Shown: piece after piece, positions 42,409 through 50,867 of the stretch
How the letters are laid out: each line of letters starts with the position of its first letter
How positions within the stretch are numbered: position 1 is the first letter of the stretch
Assembly (NCBI GenBank): GCA_965197275.1
Contig: CBDAMQ010000020.1
Span: forward strand, 62,001 to 126,000
Direction of reading: 5' to 3'
DNA: 64,000 nucleotides
From: DASCOT01 sp965197275
GTDB taxonomy: Bacteria > Acidobacteriota > UBA890 > WLXD01
Translations under genes and position numbers: made by a program
The notes under the pieces: model-generated
Told to the model about the DNA's origin: nothing
Seen by the model: only the letters and a program-made list of their open reading frames with translations
Database searches by the model: none

Positions 42409-43355
42409 TCAATCCAGACCGAACGCCAGCAGCACGTTGCCCGGTGCGCCGCCGAGGATGGCGTAGCCGGACCCCATGTAGAGCATGCCGTCGACGATCG
42501 TCGCGCTAGCACCGCCGAAGCCGCCGCCGAAGCCCTCGACGCCGTTGATGGTGTCGAAATCGCGCAGCGTGACGAACTCCCAGAGAATGCTGCCGTCCTC
42601 GGTCGAGTACGACCGCATGACGCCGTCGCGCGAGCCGGTCAGCACAGCTCCCTCGATGACGCTGGCGGCGGCCCAGTTACCGGAGTGGCACGTCTGCGTC
42701 GGTTCCAGGATCCTCGCAGTCGGTGCGTTGGGGAATCGGCGTGTGCCAGGCGCGCGAGCCGTCCTCGGCGCGCAACGCGGCGATGCTACCGCTGCCATCC
42801 GCGTAACGGCATCGGCTTGAAGTAGTACTCGCCGTTGAAGCCACCGCCGAACCCGGCGTTGGATGCGGCCATTGCGTCGCCGGCCTGCGCTACCCACAGG
42901 ATGGCGCCCTCGTTGTCGGGATCGAGCGCCGTCACCCGACCGCTCTCCTGCCCCTGGATCAGAACGCGGCGGCCATCGTCGAGGGTGTGCAGCACGGGTG
43001 ATCCTGAAGGATCGTCGTCCGGACCGTTGACGAAGCCCGGGCAATTGAGGCGGATCTGCTCCGCGCTCATCCCGCATCCGCCGCCATGGCGGTCGTAGAC
43101 GGTCGCCAGCAGCTGGGTCCACCAGAGCCGGTCGCCGGTGTCCATGTCGAAGGCGAACACGGCATTGCAGGCTTCCTGGTCGTACTCGAACTCGCCGGGC
43201 TCGAAGAACTCGGTGATGTAGCAGTTGCCTGCGGTGGCGTAGACCCAAGCGCTTTTCCATGTCGAGGGTGGGCGCGTTCCACACCGCCGCTCCGGCAGGC
43301 CCCCAGAGCTCGGTGCCGGCGGCGTTCGTACCCATGACCTTGCCCCGCTTTCCGG
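42409..43355 (-). pseudogene. 3' half of a PQQ-dependent dehydrogenase, frameshifted (copy A)
   Basis: A remnant encoding the C-terminal half of a PQQ/quinoprotein dehydrogenase propeller. It begins in mid-gene (KRGKVMGTNAAGTELWG), passes ATAGNCYITEFFEPGEFEYD and ILWVAQAGDAMAASNAGFGG, and ends at a natural stop after GGAPGNVLLAFGLD. At least three frame changes are needed to follow the protein, near 43250, 42800 and 42700, so it cannot make a product. Its 5' boundary coincides with the IS3-family remnant. Copy B upstream repeats the same segment. Confidence 0.8.
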
Positions 43356-43801
43356 ACACTTAGTTAAGATCCATTGTCGTAGTCGTATTAGCGGCTGTGG
43401 GAGCTGTTGGCAACGCGGAGCGTTGTCCAAGCGACGGTGGAAATCGGGAGTCGATTTCCACGGGCGCGTCAGCTTCCACAGCTGATTGGCCCGCTCTGGC
43501 CTGGCCGCCGCATTGCCGCCTCGAACTGAGCCGGACTCTGGTCTCCGATCGAGGTGTGCATGCGAGCCCGGTTGTAGAACACTTCGATGTAGTGGAACAA
43601 CTCGGCTCGGGCCGCCGCCCGGGAACTGAAGCAGCCACCGAGTTCGAACTTCAGGGTAGAGAAGAAACTCTCCATCGGCGCGTTATCCCAGCAGTCTCCT
43701 TTCCTGCTCATGCTGATGGCGTAGCCACGGTCACGCAGCATGTCTAGAGTAATGCCGTCGACTGATCGTACTGCGCTAGCACGCGGTCGCTGTGATGGAG
43801 C
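43355..43801 (-). mobile_element. Remnant of an IS3-family insertion sequence (3' end)
   Basis: The end of an IS3-type orfB (rve integrase core) is clear in 43469-43774: GYAISMSRKGDCWDNAPMES, with the Glu of the DDE triad in APMESFF, then STLKFELGG, FHYIEVFYNRARMHTSIGDQ and SPAQFEAAM. Just upstream, in another frame, HHSDR preserves the second Asp. The first Asp, orfA and the left end are missing, so the element is dead. The distal 110 bases hold nested inverted repeats typical of an IS or transcript end. Both flanks are pieces of quinoprotein genes. Confidence 0.8.
43393..43482. repeat. Nested inverted repeats at the IS3 remnant end
   Basis: Three stacked palindromes: an outer pair GCTGTGGGAGCTG/CAGCTTCCACAGC (12 of 13 match), a left hairpin TTGGCAACGC-GGA-GCGTTGTCCAA with one bulge, and a right hairpin GTGGAAATCG (43437-43446), loop GGAGT, CGATTTCCAC (43452-43461), which is perfect. 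It lies just after the transposase stop. Confidence 0.6.
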
Positions 43802-44830
43802 ACGCCGCCGAAGCCCTCGACGCCGTTGCTCCATGGCCTGATCGAGGATCGCGCAGCGTGACGAATCGTCCGTCAGAGAATCGCTCACCGTCCTCGGTCG
43901 ATGATACGACCGCGATGCACAGATCCGTCAGCGCGAGCCAGGTATAGCACATCCTCCCTGCGATCCACAGGTATGGCAGGTCGGCCCAGTTACCGGACGC
44001 TGTCCACGTCTGCGTCGATTCCGTGATCCTCGCAGTGCCGGTGCGTTGGGGAATCGGCGCTGACCGCCCAGGCGCGCGAGCCGTCCTCGTCACGCGCAAC
44101 CGACGGCGATGGCTAGCTCGCTGTCCATCCTGCGAACGGCATCGGCTTGAAGTAGTACTCGCCGTTGCGACAGCAGCGGATCTCTCGTTGCCGAACCCGT
44201 TGCGTGTGGATACGCGGCCATTGCGTAACGGTCGCGGCTCTCTCCGAATGCAGCTCTGATCTGCACACGTAGATGGCGATCTTCTCTCGTTGTCGGGATC
44301 GAGCCGCCGTCACCCGACCGCTCGTCCTAACCGCCGTGAGATCACCTCGAACGCGGCTTGCACAATCGTCGCACCGGGAACTGTGCAGCACAGTTGCTTG
44401 ATGATCCTGAAGGTACTTCGTCGTCCGGACCGTTCCGACGAAGATCGCCAACGCTTTTTGAGGCGGATCGCGCTCCTGCGCGTCACTCGCCGCATCCGTC
44501 CCGCCATGGCTGTTGCCCGTAGACGGTCGCTAGCAGCTCGGGCATCTTCACCAGAGCCCGGAAACGCCGGTGACCCCATGCTCCTGAAGCCGAACACGGC
44601 ACTTGGTCAGGCATTCCTGCGTCGTACACCGAGACTCGCCGGGCTCGACCTCAGACACTCGGTGATGTAGCAGTTGCCTGCGGTGGCGTCACCATCCTCG
44701 GCTGCCTCAATCTTCCACTCGTCGAGGGTACCGGCGTCGTGACCACACCGCTTCACCTCCGGCAGGCCCTTTATCGAGCTTCCAAAGGTGTCCGGAAATC
44801 GGCGTTCGTACACCAGCCGCTTGACCGGGT
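43802..44830 (-). pseudogene. Heavily decayed quinoprotein segment (copy B)
   Basis: A second copy of the segment in copy A. Blocks of near-identity are visible: the stretch around 44130-44160 (encoding NGEYYFKPMP) matches 42800-42840, that near 44660-44690 (ATAGNCYITE) matches 43210-43240, and GNWAD...CPVTGA-like parts match around 42660-42740. Between these blocks the two copies share little, with many short insertions. No frame is open through it. It continues directly from the 5' part of the dehydrogenase and stops at the IS remnant. Confidence 0.72.
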
Positions 44831-45870
44831 TGGGGAACGTGTAGGTCGCCCAGACCTTCTCGCCGGTGTTGACGTCGACGGCGACGACGCTGCCCTGGAA
44901 CTTGCAGCATCCATACTCGAGCGCCATGCCCGGCATTTCCTCCCACGAGGCGACGCCGACATATAGATGTCCACCGGGCGACGGATCGAGCGTTGGCGGC
45001 CCGGTCATCTTCGATGCCGGATGCTCCTCGGGGCGCATGCTCCACAGCTTCTCGCCGGTCTCGGCATTGACGGCGCTGACGTAGCCCATGTAGTCGCCGA
45101 ACATGGCCGCGTAGCGTACTCCCGGCACGTCGACCGCACCGATGCTGACCGCGGTGGCGCACCTGTCCAGGCGCCTCAAACGACCAGTGCACGCAACCCG
45201 TCTTGGCATCGAGCGCATAGACGAAGTTGTTGTCGCTACCGATGAACAGTGCCCCACCGACGACGGTGGGTTGCGCCCAGGCAGCCGAGGCGGCGCCCGG
45301 GAACGCGAACGCCCACTTGAGCTCCAGCTCTGCGAGCTGGGCGCCGGTGAGACCGGCGGCCTCGGGCGGCTGGTAGCGGTAGGACCGCGTCGGGTCGGGA
45401 CTCCAACCGTTCCAGCCTGGCTGCGCGAACGGATCATCGAGCCGGAGCGGGCTGGGGCACGGGTTGCTCATCGCATCAGCGGTGCGATCGGCGACGCCGC
45501 CGAACGGCTTACCGCTCGCCAGCTCAGCCATGGCCCGTAGCTGGTCCTCGTCGAATCCCGGCACGAACTCGGCCATCGGACCGGTTTTGAGCGCCGCCAG
45601 CACGCGCTCCGGATCCATGCTGCGCAGTGCGGCTCGGCTCGGGGCGCGCTGGTCGGGATCGTTGCTCTCGTGACAGTTGATACAGAACCACTCGAAGTAC
45701 GGGACCATGCCGGCCATCGATGCGTCGCCCGGGCGCCGGAACTCTTCCTGTGGCAGCTCGCTCGCGGCCGGCGGCGCGGCAGCGGCGGAAGGGACTGTGT
45801 ACAGGGCCAGGGCGATGGCACCGGCAACCGCCACCACGGCGCTCAAAGACATCAAGGCGCGTTTGAACAT
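44831..45870 (-). pseudogene. 5' half of a haem-containing PQQ-dependent dehydrogenase, frameshifted
   Basis: Begins at ATG 45870 with AAGGAG eight bases upstream. A signal peptide (LMSLSAVVAVAGAIALALYT) precedes an N-terminal cytochrome c segment with CINCH (FEWFCINCHESNDPDQ) and the first propeller blades (LKWAFAFPGAASAAWAQPTV, NNFVYALDAKTGCVHWSFEA). One indel near 45160 shifts the frame, after which AAMFGDYMGYVSAVNAETGE, GHLYVGVASWEEMPGMALEY and VVAVDVNTGEKVWATYTFPN continue. Intact relatives oxidise alcohols or sugars in the periplasm with PQQ and pass electrons to the haem. It runs on into decayed copy B. Confidence 0.82.
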
Positions 45871-46190
45871 GACCGTCACTCCTTCCGGATAACCAGATCT
45901 CGCTACCGGGGGCAGCGGGCGCGTGTTAGCGACGCTCCGGCAGGGCGACAAGGAGCCCGAGACAGGTGGTCGCAACACTGGGACTGGCGGCGGCCGCAGT
46001 TGACCGTAGGGTTAGAGCCACCATCGGACCGGGGCAACACCGGTCAAGGTGCGGATCTTACTCTGGATCAGGATCCCCGAACGTGCCACCCCTCCGAGAG
46101 GCCTTTAGGCCCGGCGGCCACGCACCCACGCGAGAGCGACCCGAATCGTGCAAGTCTCATCGCCCCACCGAGTCGAACTGCCATCCGACG
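45871..46190. other. 320-base divergent intergenic region
   Basis: Separates the quinoprotein remnant from the SGNH hydrolase gene. It carries the Shine-Dalgarno of the former at about 45879-45884. No convincing promoter hexamers or coding frame are seen; the frame of the SGNH gene is open back to 45966, but that extension has no signal peptide-like or conserved features. Confidence 0.4.
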
Positions 46191-47363
46191 ATGGCCGGTC
46201 GGGAACCCTTCGGGATCGCCTCGCGGGAATTGGGTTGGGCGGTTGCGAGCACGGCTCTGTGCTTGTTGATCGCTGAGGCGTCCGCGCGTGCCCTCGTGGT
46301 CGCAGACCAGTTCTATGTCTGGCCCCCGAACATCGAGATCACCTACGAGCCGGACCCGGGGGTGATCACCGGCGTGCACGACCGGTCGATTCTGAGGACC
46401 AACAGCCTCGGGATGCGATCCGACGAGATCCCGGATGACGACGGTGCGTACCGCATCCTCGCCGTGGGCGGGTCCACGACCGAGTGCAGCTTTCTCGACC
46501 AGGCGGAAGCTTGGCCGCAGTTGATGCAGGAGTCGTTGAGCGTCGGAATCCGCGGTCAGACTTGGGTCGGCAACCTGGGGGCATCGGGAAGAAACAGCCG
46601 CGACCACGTCCTTCAGCTGAAGCACCTGCTGCCGCGTTTGCCGCGTATCGACGCCATCGTCGTTCTCGCCGGCGTCAACGACCTGAGCCTGCGACTCAAG
46701 CGTGACATCGACTACGACCCGAAGTACATGCAGCGACCGGGCGCAGCGACGCTGCAACTGGGACATGCCTTCTGGCGCGTGCCTTTCGACTACGAAGCTG
46801 CAGTTTACAAGCGTACGGTCCTGTACCACCTGGCGCGAGAGTTGAAGAACTCCGTGCGGTCACGGCTGACGGCTGCCACCTACATCGACGGGGCCGGCCG
46901 CATGTACGAGCGTTGGCGCGCCCACCGCCGTGACGCTGTCGAGATTCGCGATCGGCTGCCTGAGATGGCAACCGCGTTGGCAGAGTACGAGGACAATATC
47001 GATGCGATCGTCGACCTCGCCCAGGGCCACGGAGCGCTCCTGCTACTGGTCACCCAGCCGTCAGCCTGGCGGCCAGACATGACGGCGGCAGAACAAGGGC
47101 TGCTGTGGCTTGGTGGCGTGGGCCAATATCAGGAGCTTCCCGGTAGGCCGTACTACTCGGTCGAAGCACTGGCCGAAGGCATGCAGGCCTACAATGACGT
47201 TCTCCTTGACACCTGCCGCCGGCGCGGCGTCGAATGCATCGATCTCGCTGCCGAGTTGCCGCGCGACTCGACAACGTTTTTCGATGACGTTCACTTTACC
47301 GAGGCCGGATCGGCGCACGTAGGCCGCCTGGTCGCGGCCCACCTGAGCCAGCTCGTTTTCTGA
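46191..47363 (+). CDS. Membrane-anchored or exported SGNH/GDSL hydrolase
   Basis: A 390-residue protein with an N-terminal hydrophobic segment (WAVASTALCLLIAEASARALVV) serving as anchor or uncleaved signal. The SGNH blocks are present: block I AVGGSTTECSFLDQ (nucleophile Ser), the NLGASGRNSRD region (block II Gly), VLAGVNDLSL (block III Asn) and FDDVHFTEAG (block V Asp and His). Such proteins are esterases or carbohydrate acetyl transfer/hydrolysis enzymes; the substrate is not evident. ATG 46191 is chosen because it sits before the hydrophobic segment, though its Shine-Dalgarno is weak. The FAD oxidase gene follows by 36 bases. Confidence 0.82.
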   Translation: MAGREPFGIASRELGWAVASTALCLLIAEASARALVVADQFYVWPPNIEITYEPDPGVITGVHDRSILRTNSLGMRSDEIPDDDGAYRILAVGGSTTECSFLDQAEAWPQLMQESLSVGIRGQTWVGNLGASGRNSRDHVLQLKHLLPRLPRIDAIVVLAGVNDLSLRLKRDIDYDPKYMQRPGAATLQLGHAFWRVPFDYEAAVYKRTVLYHLARELKNSVRSRLTAATYIDGAGRMYERWRAHRRDAVEIRDRLPEMATALAEYEDNIDAIVDLAQGHGALLLLVTQPSAWRPDMTAAEQGLLWLGGVGQYQELPGRPYYSVEALAEGMQAYNDVLLDTCRRRGVECIDLAAELPRDSTTFFDDVHFTEAGSAHVGRLVAAHLSQLVF

Positions 47364-47399
47364 GCCGGCGTGGATGCACACTCTCGAGCCGGAGTTGGG

Positions 47400-48791
47400 A
47401 TGTCCGCTCGGCACCGTTCGTATTGGCTCCAGGAGGTGGCCGGGGACGCTCCCGACGCTCCGACGCTTCGTGGTCCGGTTACGGCAGATGTGGCGATCAT
47501 CGGGGGTGGCTACGTCGGCCTCTGGACGGCCATCCGGATCAAGGAAGCCGAGCCGCAATGCCGGGTCACCATCCTCGAGCAGGATATCTGTGGCGGTGGA
47601 GCATCGGGCCGCAACGGCGGGTTCGTTCTTTCCTGGTGGCCGAAGGTCGCCTCGCTCAGCAAGATCGTCGGAGACGACGAGGCGATTCAGGTAGCGCGCA
47701 AGTCTGAGGAGGCGATCACCGAGATCGGCGCCTTCTGCGACGCTCACGCCATCGACGCCGATTTCCGCCAGGGCGGGTGGCTGTGGGCGGCCACGAGCGA
47801 GGCCCAGCGCGGAGCCTGGAACGGCCTGCTCGATCTCTGCGCCCGGCACGGAATCGATGCCTTCCGACGTCTGGACCGCACGGAGGTCGGCAGCCGTAGC
47901 GGCTCCACCGTGCATCGCGAGGGCGTGTTCGAAACCAGCGCCGCCATCGTCCAGCCAGCGGCGCTGGCGCGCGGGCTGCGGCGCGTTGCGCTGGAGCGGG
48001 GCGTTCAGATCTACGAGCACACCGCGATGCGTACCTTCTCGCGACAGTGCCCGGTCACCGTTCGCTGCGATGCCGGAACGCTGACCGCCGACACGATGGT
48101 AATTGCCACCAACGCGTGGGCAGCGCGGATTCCCGAGCTCGCGCGTGCCATCGTGGTGGTCTCCAGCGACATCGTCGCCACCGCGCCGATCCCGGAGGAG
48201 CTCGATCGCATCGGTTGGGAACGCGATCTGGCGATCACCGATTCACAGACGATGGTCGATTACTATCGCACCAGCCGAGACGGGCGCATCGTGTTCGGCA
48301 AGGGCGGCAGCACCGTCGGTTACGGTGGCAACGTCGGCCCGGCGTTCGATCGGAATACCCGCCGGGCGCGTGAGGTGGAGGCCGATTTCCGTCGCTACTA
48401 CCCGTCGCTCGACCACGTGCCGATCACTCATGATTGGTGCGGACCGATCGATCGGACGCCGAACAGTGTGCCGCTGCTCGGCCACCTCGCCGGCCTCGAG
48501 CACATCGTCTACGGGATCGGCTGGAGCGGCAACGGCGTAGGTCCGAGCGTCATCGGCGGCAAGATCCTCGCCAGCCTGGCGCTACGAAGACGCGACGACT
48601 GGGGCACGCACCCTCTGGTGGATCGGCCGGTTGCGGGGTTTCCTCCGGAGCCGATCCGCTTCGTGGGAGCGCACGTCGTCCGAGCCGCCGTGGCCCACAA
48701 GGAACGTGCCGAGATTCGGGACCGCAAACCACCATGGCTGGCGGTGAAGCTGTCGACGCTGGCGCCATCCGGGCTCGAAGACAAGGAGTGA
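47400..48791 (+). CDS. FAD-dependent amine/amino-acid oxidoreductase (DAO family)
   Basis: A 463-residue flavoprotein of the D-amino-acid oxidase/PuuB group. The dinucleotide motif VAIIGGGYVGLWTAIRIKE lies near residue 30, followed by GGGASGRNGGFV and, near the C-terminus, the FAD-contacting GIGWSGNGVGPS. It probably oxidises an amine or N-substituted amino acid with release of aldehyde or keto acid; whether the acceptor is oxygen is unknown. ATG 47400 has GGAG five bases upstream and fits better than GTG 47370. It follows the SGNH gene and converges on the glycoside hydrolase gene. Confidence 0.88.
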   Translation: MSARHRSYWLQEVAGDAPDAPTLRGPVTADVAIIGGGYVGLWTAIRIKEAEPQCRVTILEQDICGGGASGRNGGFVLSWWPKVASLSKIVGDDEAIQVARKSEEAITEIGAFCDAHAIDADFRQGGWLWAATSEAQRGAWNGLLDLCARHGIDAFRRLDRTEVGSRSGSTVHREGVFETSAAIVQPAALARGLRRVALERGVQIYEHTAMRTFSRQCPVTVRCDAGTLTADTMVIATNAWAARIPELARAIVVVSSDIVATAPIPEELDRIGWERDLAITDSQTMVDYYRTSRDGRIVFGKGGSTVGYGGNVGPAFDRNTRRAREVEADFRRYYPSLDHVPITHDWCGPIDRTPNSVPLLGHLAGLEHIVYGIGWSGNGVGPSVIGGKILASLALRRRDDWGTHPLVDRPVAGFPPEPIRFVGAHVVRAAVAHKERAEIRDRKPPWLAVKLSTLAPSGLEDKE

Positions 48792-48813
48792 GCGACGTGG
48801 AGGCGACGTCGCT
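48791..48813. terminator. Possible bidirectional stem-loop between convergent genes
   Basis: AGCGACG (48791-48797) and CGTCGCT (48807-48813) form a perfect 7-bp stem with a 9-base loop that starts at the last base of the oxidase stop codon, 45 bases from the convergent hydrolase gene. No U-run is seen. Confidence 0.3.
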
Positions 48814-48857
48814 GTGGCCGAGAATCTCGAGAACCGATTTCGTCCCCCGACTCGGCG

Positions 48858-50579
48858 CTACTTCGTCCTGAGCAGGCGGACCAGCCGGACGCCGTACATC
48901 GGTATTTCCAGTGACATTCGGAGCTCCTTGCCGAACCCGAGGCGCGTTTCGGGGGCACTGAGCTCGGCTCCCGAGGAGCCCAGCGTGTGCAGGTTGGCGT
49001 GATCGCGGTCGATCGACCAGGTCTCGATCGTATAGCGCTTGAACGGCAGCTTGTCGAATGTCAGATCGACGTTCCGGGTCATGCCCCACTTCGGCTTGCG
49101 GTACGGCAGGTCCGGGTCGGAGACGTCGAGTTTCCGCTCTAGGGGTTCGTTGTAGGTAAGCAGGACCGAGACCTCGTCCTGCCGCCGTCGGCCGGCCACG
49201 GCGATAACGCGGGGATCGTTGCTGTCGACGGCAAGCCGGCGAGCATCGTGCAACATCGAGAACAGGCGCAGCGCGTTGTAGCTCGTGTTGGCGACCGCCA
49301 CGCCCTTCTTCATCACCAACAGGTTGGAGCCTGCCACACCGAGGCGACCCGGTAGGCCGAGCGCCTCGGCCACTTCACCGGCGGAGAGCTGGAAGTACGT
49401 CTGTCCCATTTCGTTGTCGAGCACGCGGACCAGGCCCACGACGGCGTGCGAGGCGTTGATATGGCTTTCCTTGAGACCCTTGGCCAGGGATCCCGCATCG
49501 ATGTTCAGGTTCCACTCGGTCATCCATACGGGCACATCCTCGAAACCGTTGGCAGCAAGAGCTGCGCGCGCCATCGCCACACCGCGGTCCCAGATGCCGA
49601 AATTGGCGTCGTAGATATGCACCGAGGCGAAGTGGAGGGGACTGCCGGTGGCGGCCAGCTCGCCGAGGAAGTCGGTCCACCATGACTCATCGTTGCTGCT
49701 GAACCACACGGTTGGCCCGCCCACTCGGATGTTCGGGTCGGCGGCCAGCGCGGCTTCGGTGGTGTCGCGATGAAAGCGCGCGAACTGTCGAGCGTTGAGC
49801 GGCCGCTTGTCGGCCGGCAGCTCCGGGTCGAACCAGTTGGTACCGATGTTGGGCTCGCCGAGCGTTTGTAGGTAGTCGAACCGCGTGTCCGGGTCGGCGG
49901 CGAAATGGCCAACCACCTCCTCGACCACGGTCTTCCACTCCGCGGAGCTAGCGGTCGCGAGGGGTGCCTTGCCGTCCGTTGGCTGCAAGTTGATCGAGGG
50001 ATCCATCGACATGCGCGACGGCACGTTGCGGATGTGCAGCATCGCCGTGCCGCCGGCCGCGTGGATCTCCCGGATGGTCTCCTCCCAGCGGCCGTCGAAC
50101 CGGGACCACGCGTAGTTCGACCTGGCGGTGTCGAGATCGTGCAGGAAGAGCTTGATCTGCACTGTACCGGGGCCGATCTCCGCCATGAATCGCTCGTAGC
50201 GAGGATTTCCCAAGAAGTCCTTCAGAACGACGTTGCCGGCCAGCCTGGGGATAGCCTCGCTGCGCTTGTGGGCATGCACCGCGAGCATGGCGTTGCCGGA
50301 CGGGAGCGGCGGCGCTTCCGGGAGCTCGGCGAGCACTCGCTCGCCAGCCTCGATAACCACCGCGGCGCGATCGCGCTGACCGTTCCTGAGGTAGCTACGT
50401 CCACCCTTGAGAAAGGGCACGATGGGCGAGATGTCTCGACCTTCTTCCTGCGCAACCGCGCTGGCAGCCAGCAAGGACGTCAGCTGCTGCTCGAGATCCC
50501 GAGTCGTTCCTGCGGGCGCCGGCGCCGGGATCCCGGCTGCGATCAATGACATCAACAGCAGCGGCACCGCTGACTTCAC
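48858..50579 (-). CDS. Exported GH39-like (clan GH-A) glycoside hydrolase
   Basis: A 573-residue secreted protein with a signal peptide (VPLLLMSLIAAGIPAPAPAG) and a TIM barrel of clan GH-A. The acid/base candidate is Glu242 in LGEPNIG and the nucleophile Glu355 in WMTEWNLN; the 113-residue spacing fits GH39 xylosidase/iduronidase-type enzymes, and the C-terminal beta domain (about 440-573) resembles theirs. The motif reads GEP where GH-A enzymes usually have NEP. The GTG start at 50579 has GGAGG five bases upstream; the frame continues upstream without a signal peptide. It is divergent from the DUF1592 gene. Confidence 0.82.
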   Translation of the reverse strand: MKSAVPLLLMSLIAAGIPAPAPAGTTRDLEQQLTSLLAASAVAQEEGRDISPIVPFLKGGRSYLRNGQRDRAAVVIEAGERVLAELPEAPPLPSGNAMLAVHAHKRSEAIPRLAGNVVLKDFLGNPRYERFMAEIGPGTVQIKLFLHDLDTARSNYAWSRFDGRWEETIREIHAAGGTAMLHIRNVPSRMSMDPSINLQPTDGKAPLATASSAEWKTVVEEVVGHFAADPDTRFDYLQTLGEPNIGTNWFDPELPADKRPLNARQFARFHRDTTEAALAADPNIRVGGPTVWFSSNDESWWTDFLGELAATGSPLHFASVHIYDANFGIWDRGVAMARAALAANGFEDVPVWMTEWNLNIDAGSLAKGLKESHINASHAVVGLVRVLDNEMGQTYFQLSAGEVAEALGLPGRLGVAGSNLLVMKKGVAVANTSYNALRLFSMLHDARRLAVDSNDPRVIAVAGRRRQDEVSVLLTYNEPLERKLDVSDPDLPYRKPKWGMTRNVDLTFDKLPFKRYTIETWSIDRDHANLHTLGSSGAELSAPETRLGFGKELRMSLEIPMYGVRLVRLLRTK

Positions 50580-50680
50580 GACAACCTCCTCTGGCAACGA
50601 GCCTGGTGTGCCGCGCTCCGTCCTCCTTGTAGTCGTCAGGACGGCCGACCCGTATGACATCGACGTCGCAAGACCGCCCG

Positions 50681-50708
50681 TCCCCCAGGGTGAAATGGCC
50701 CTGGGGGA
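50681..50708. promoter_or_regulatory. Perfect 10-bp GC-rich palindrome between divergent genes
   Basis: TCCCCCAGGG (50681-50690), loop TGAAATGG, CCCTGGGGGA (50699-50708). It lies about 100 bases before the hydrolase start and 160 bases before the DUF1592 start, so it could be a shared operator or an RNA hairpin. A direct repeat GAAATGG overlaps it (50692-50698 and 50706-50712). The remainder of this 288-base gap shows nothing else recognisable. Confidence 0.45.
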
Positions 50709-50867
50709 AATGGTCTGCGGTCCGCTCAACCCTTGAGAAAGCGCCCCCCGCATGGTCGAATACGAGGATCCGCGCGTTCATCCATGAGGGTCACAAGGGC
50801 CGCCCTCGATCGGTGATCGCTGGTGCCTGCAGTGTGCAAGCGGCGCTGAGCGTTGGCCCTGGCGGAG

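Noticed and set aside
47061..48020. A 319-codon minus-strand frame opposite the FAD oxidase gene
   Set aside because: The oxidase and SGNH hydrolase have intact motifs on the plus strand; the opposite frame has none.
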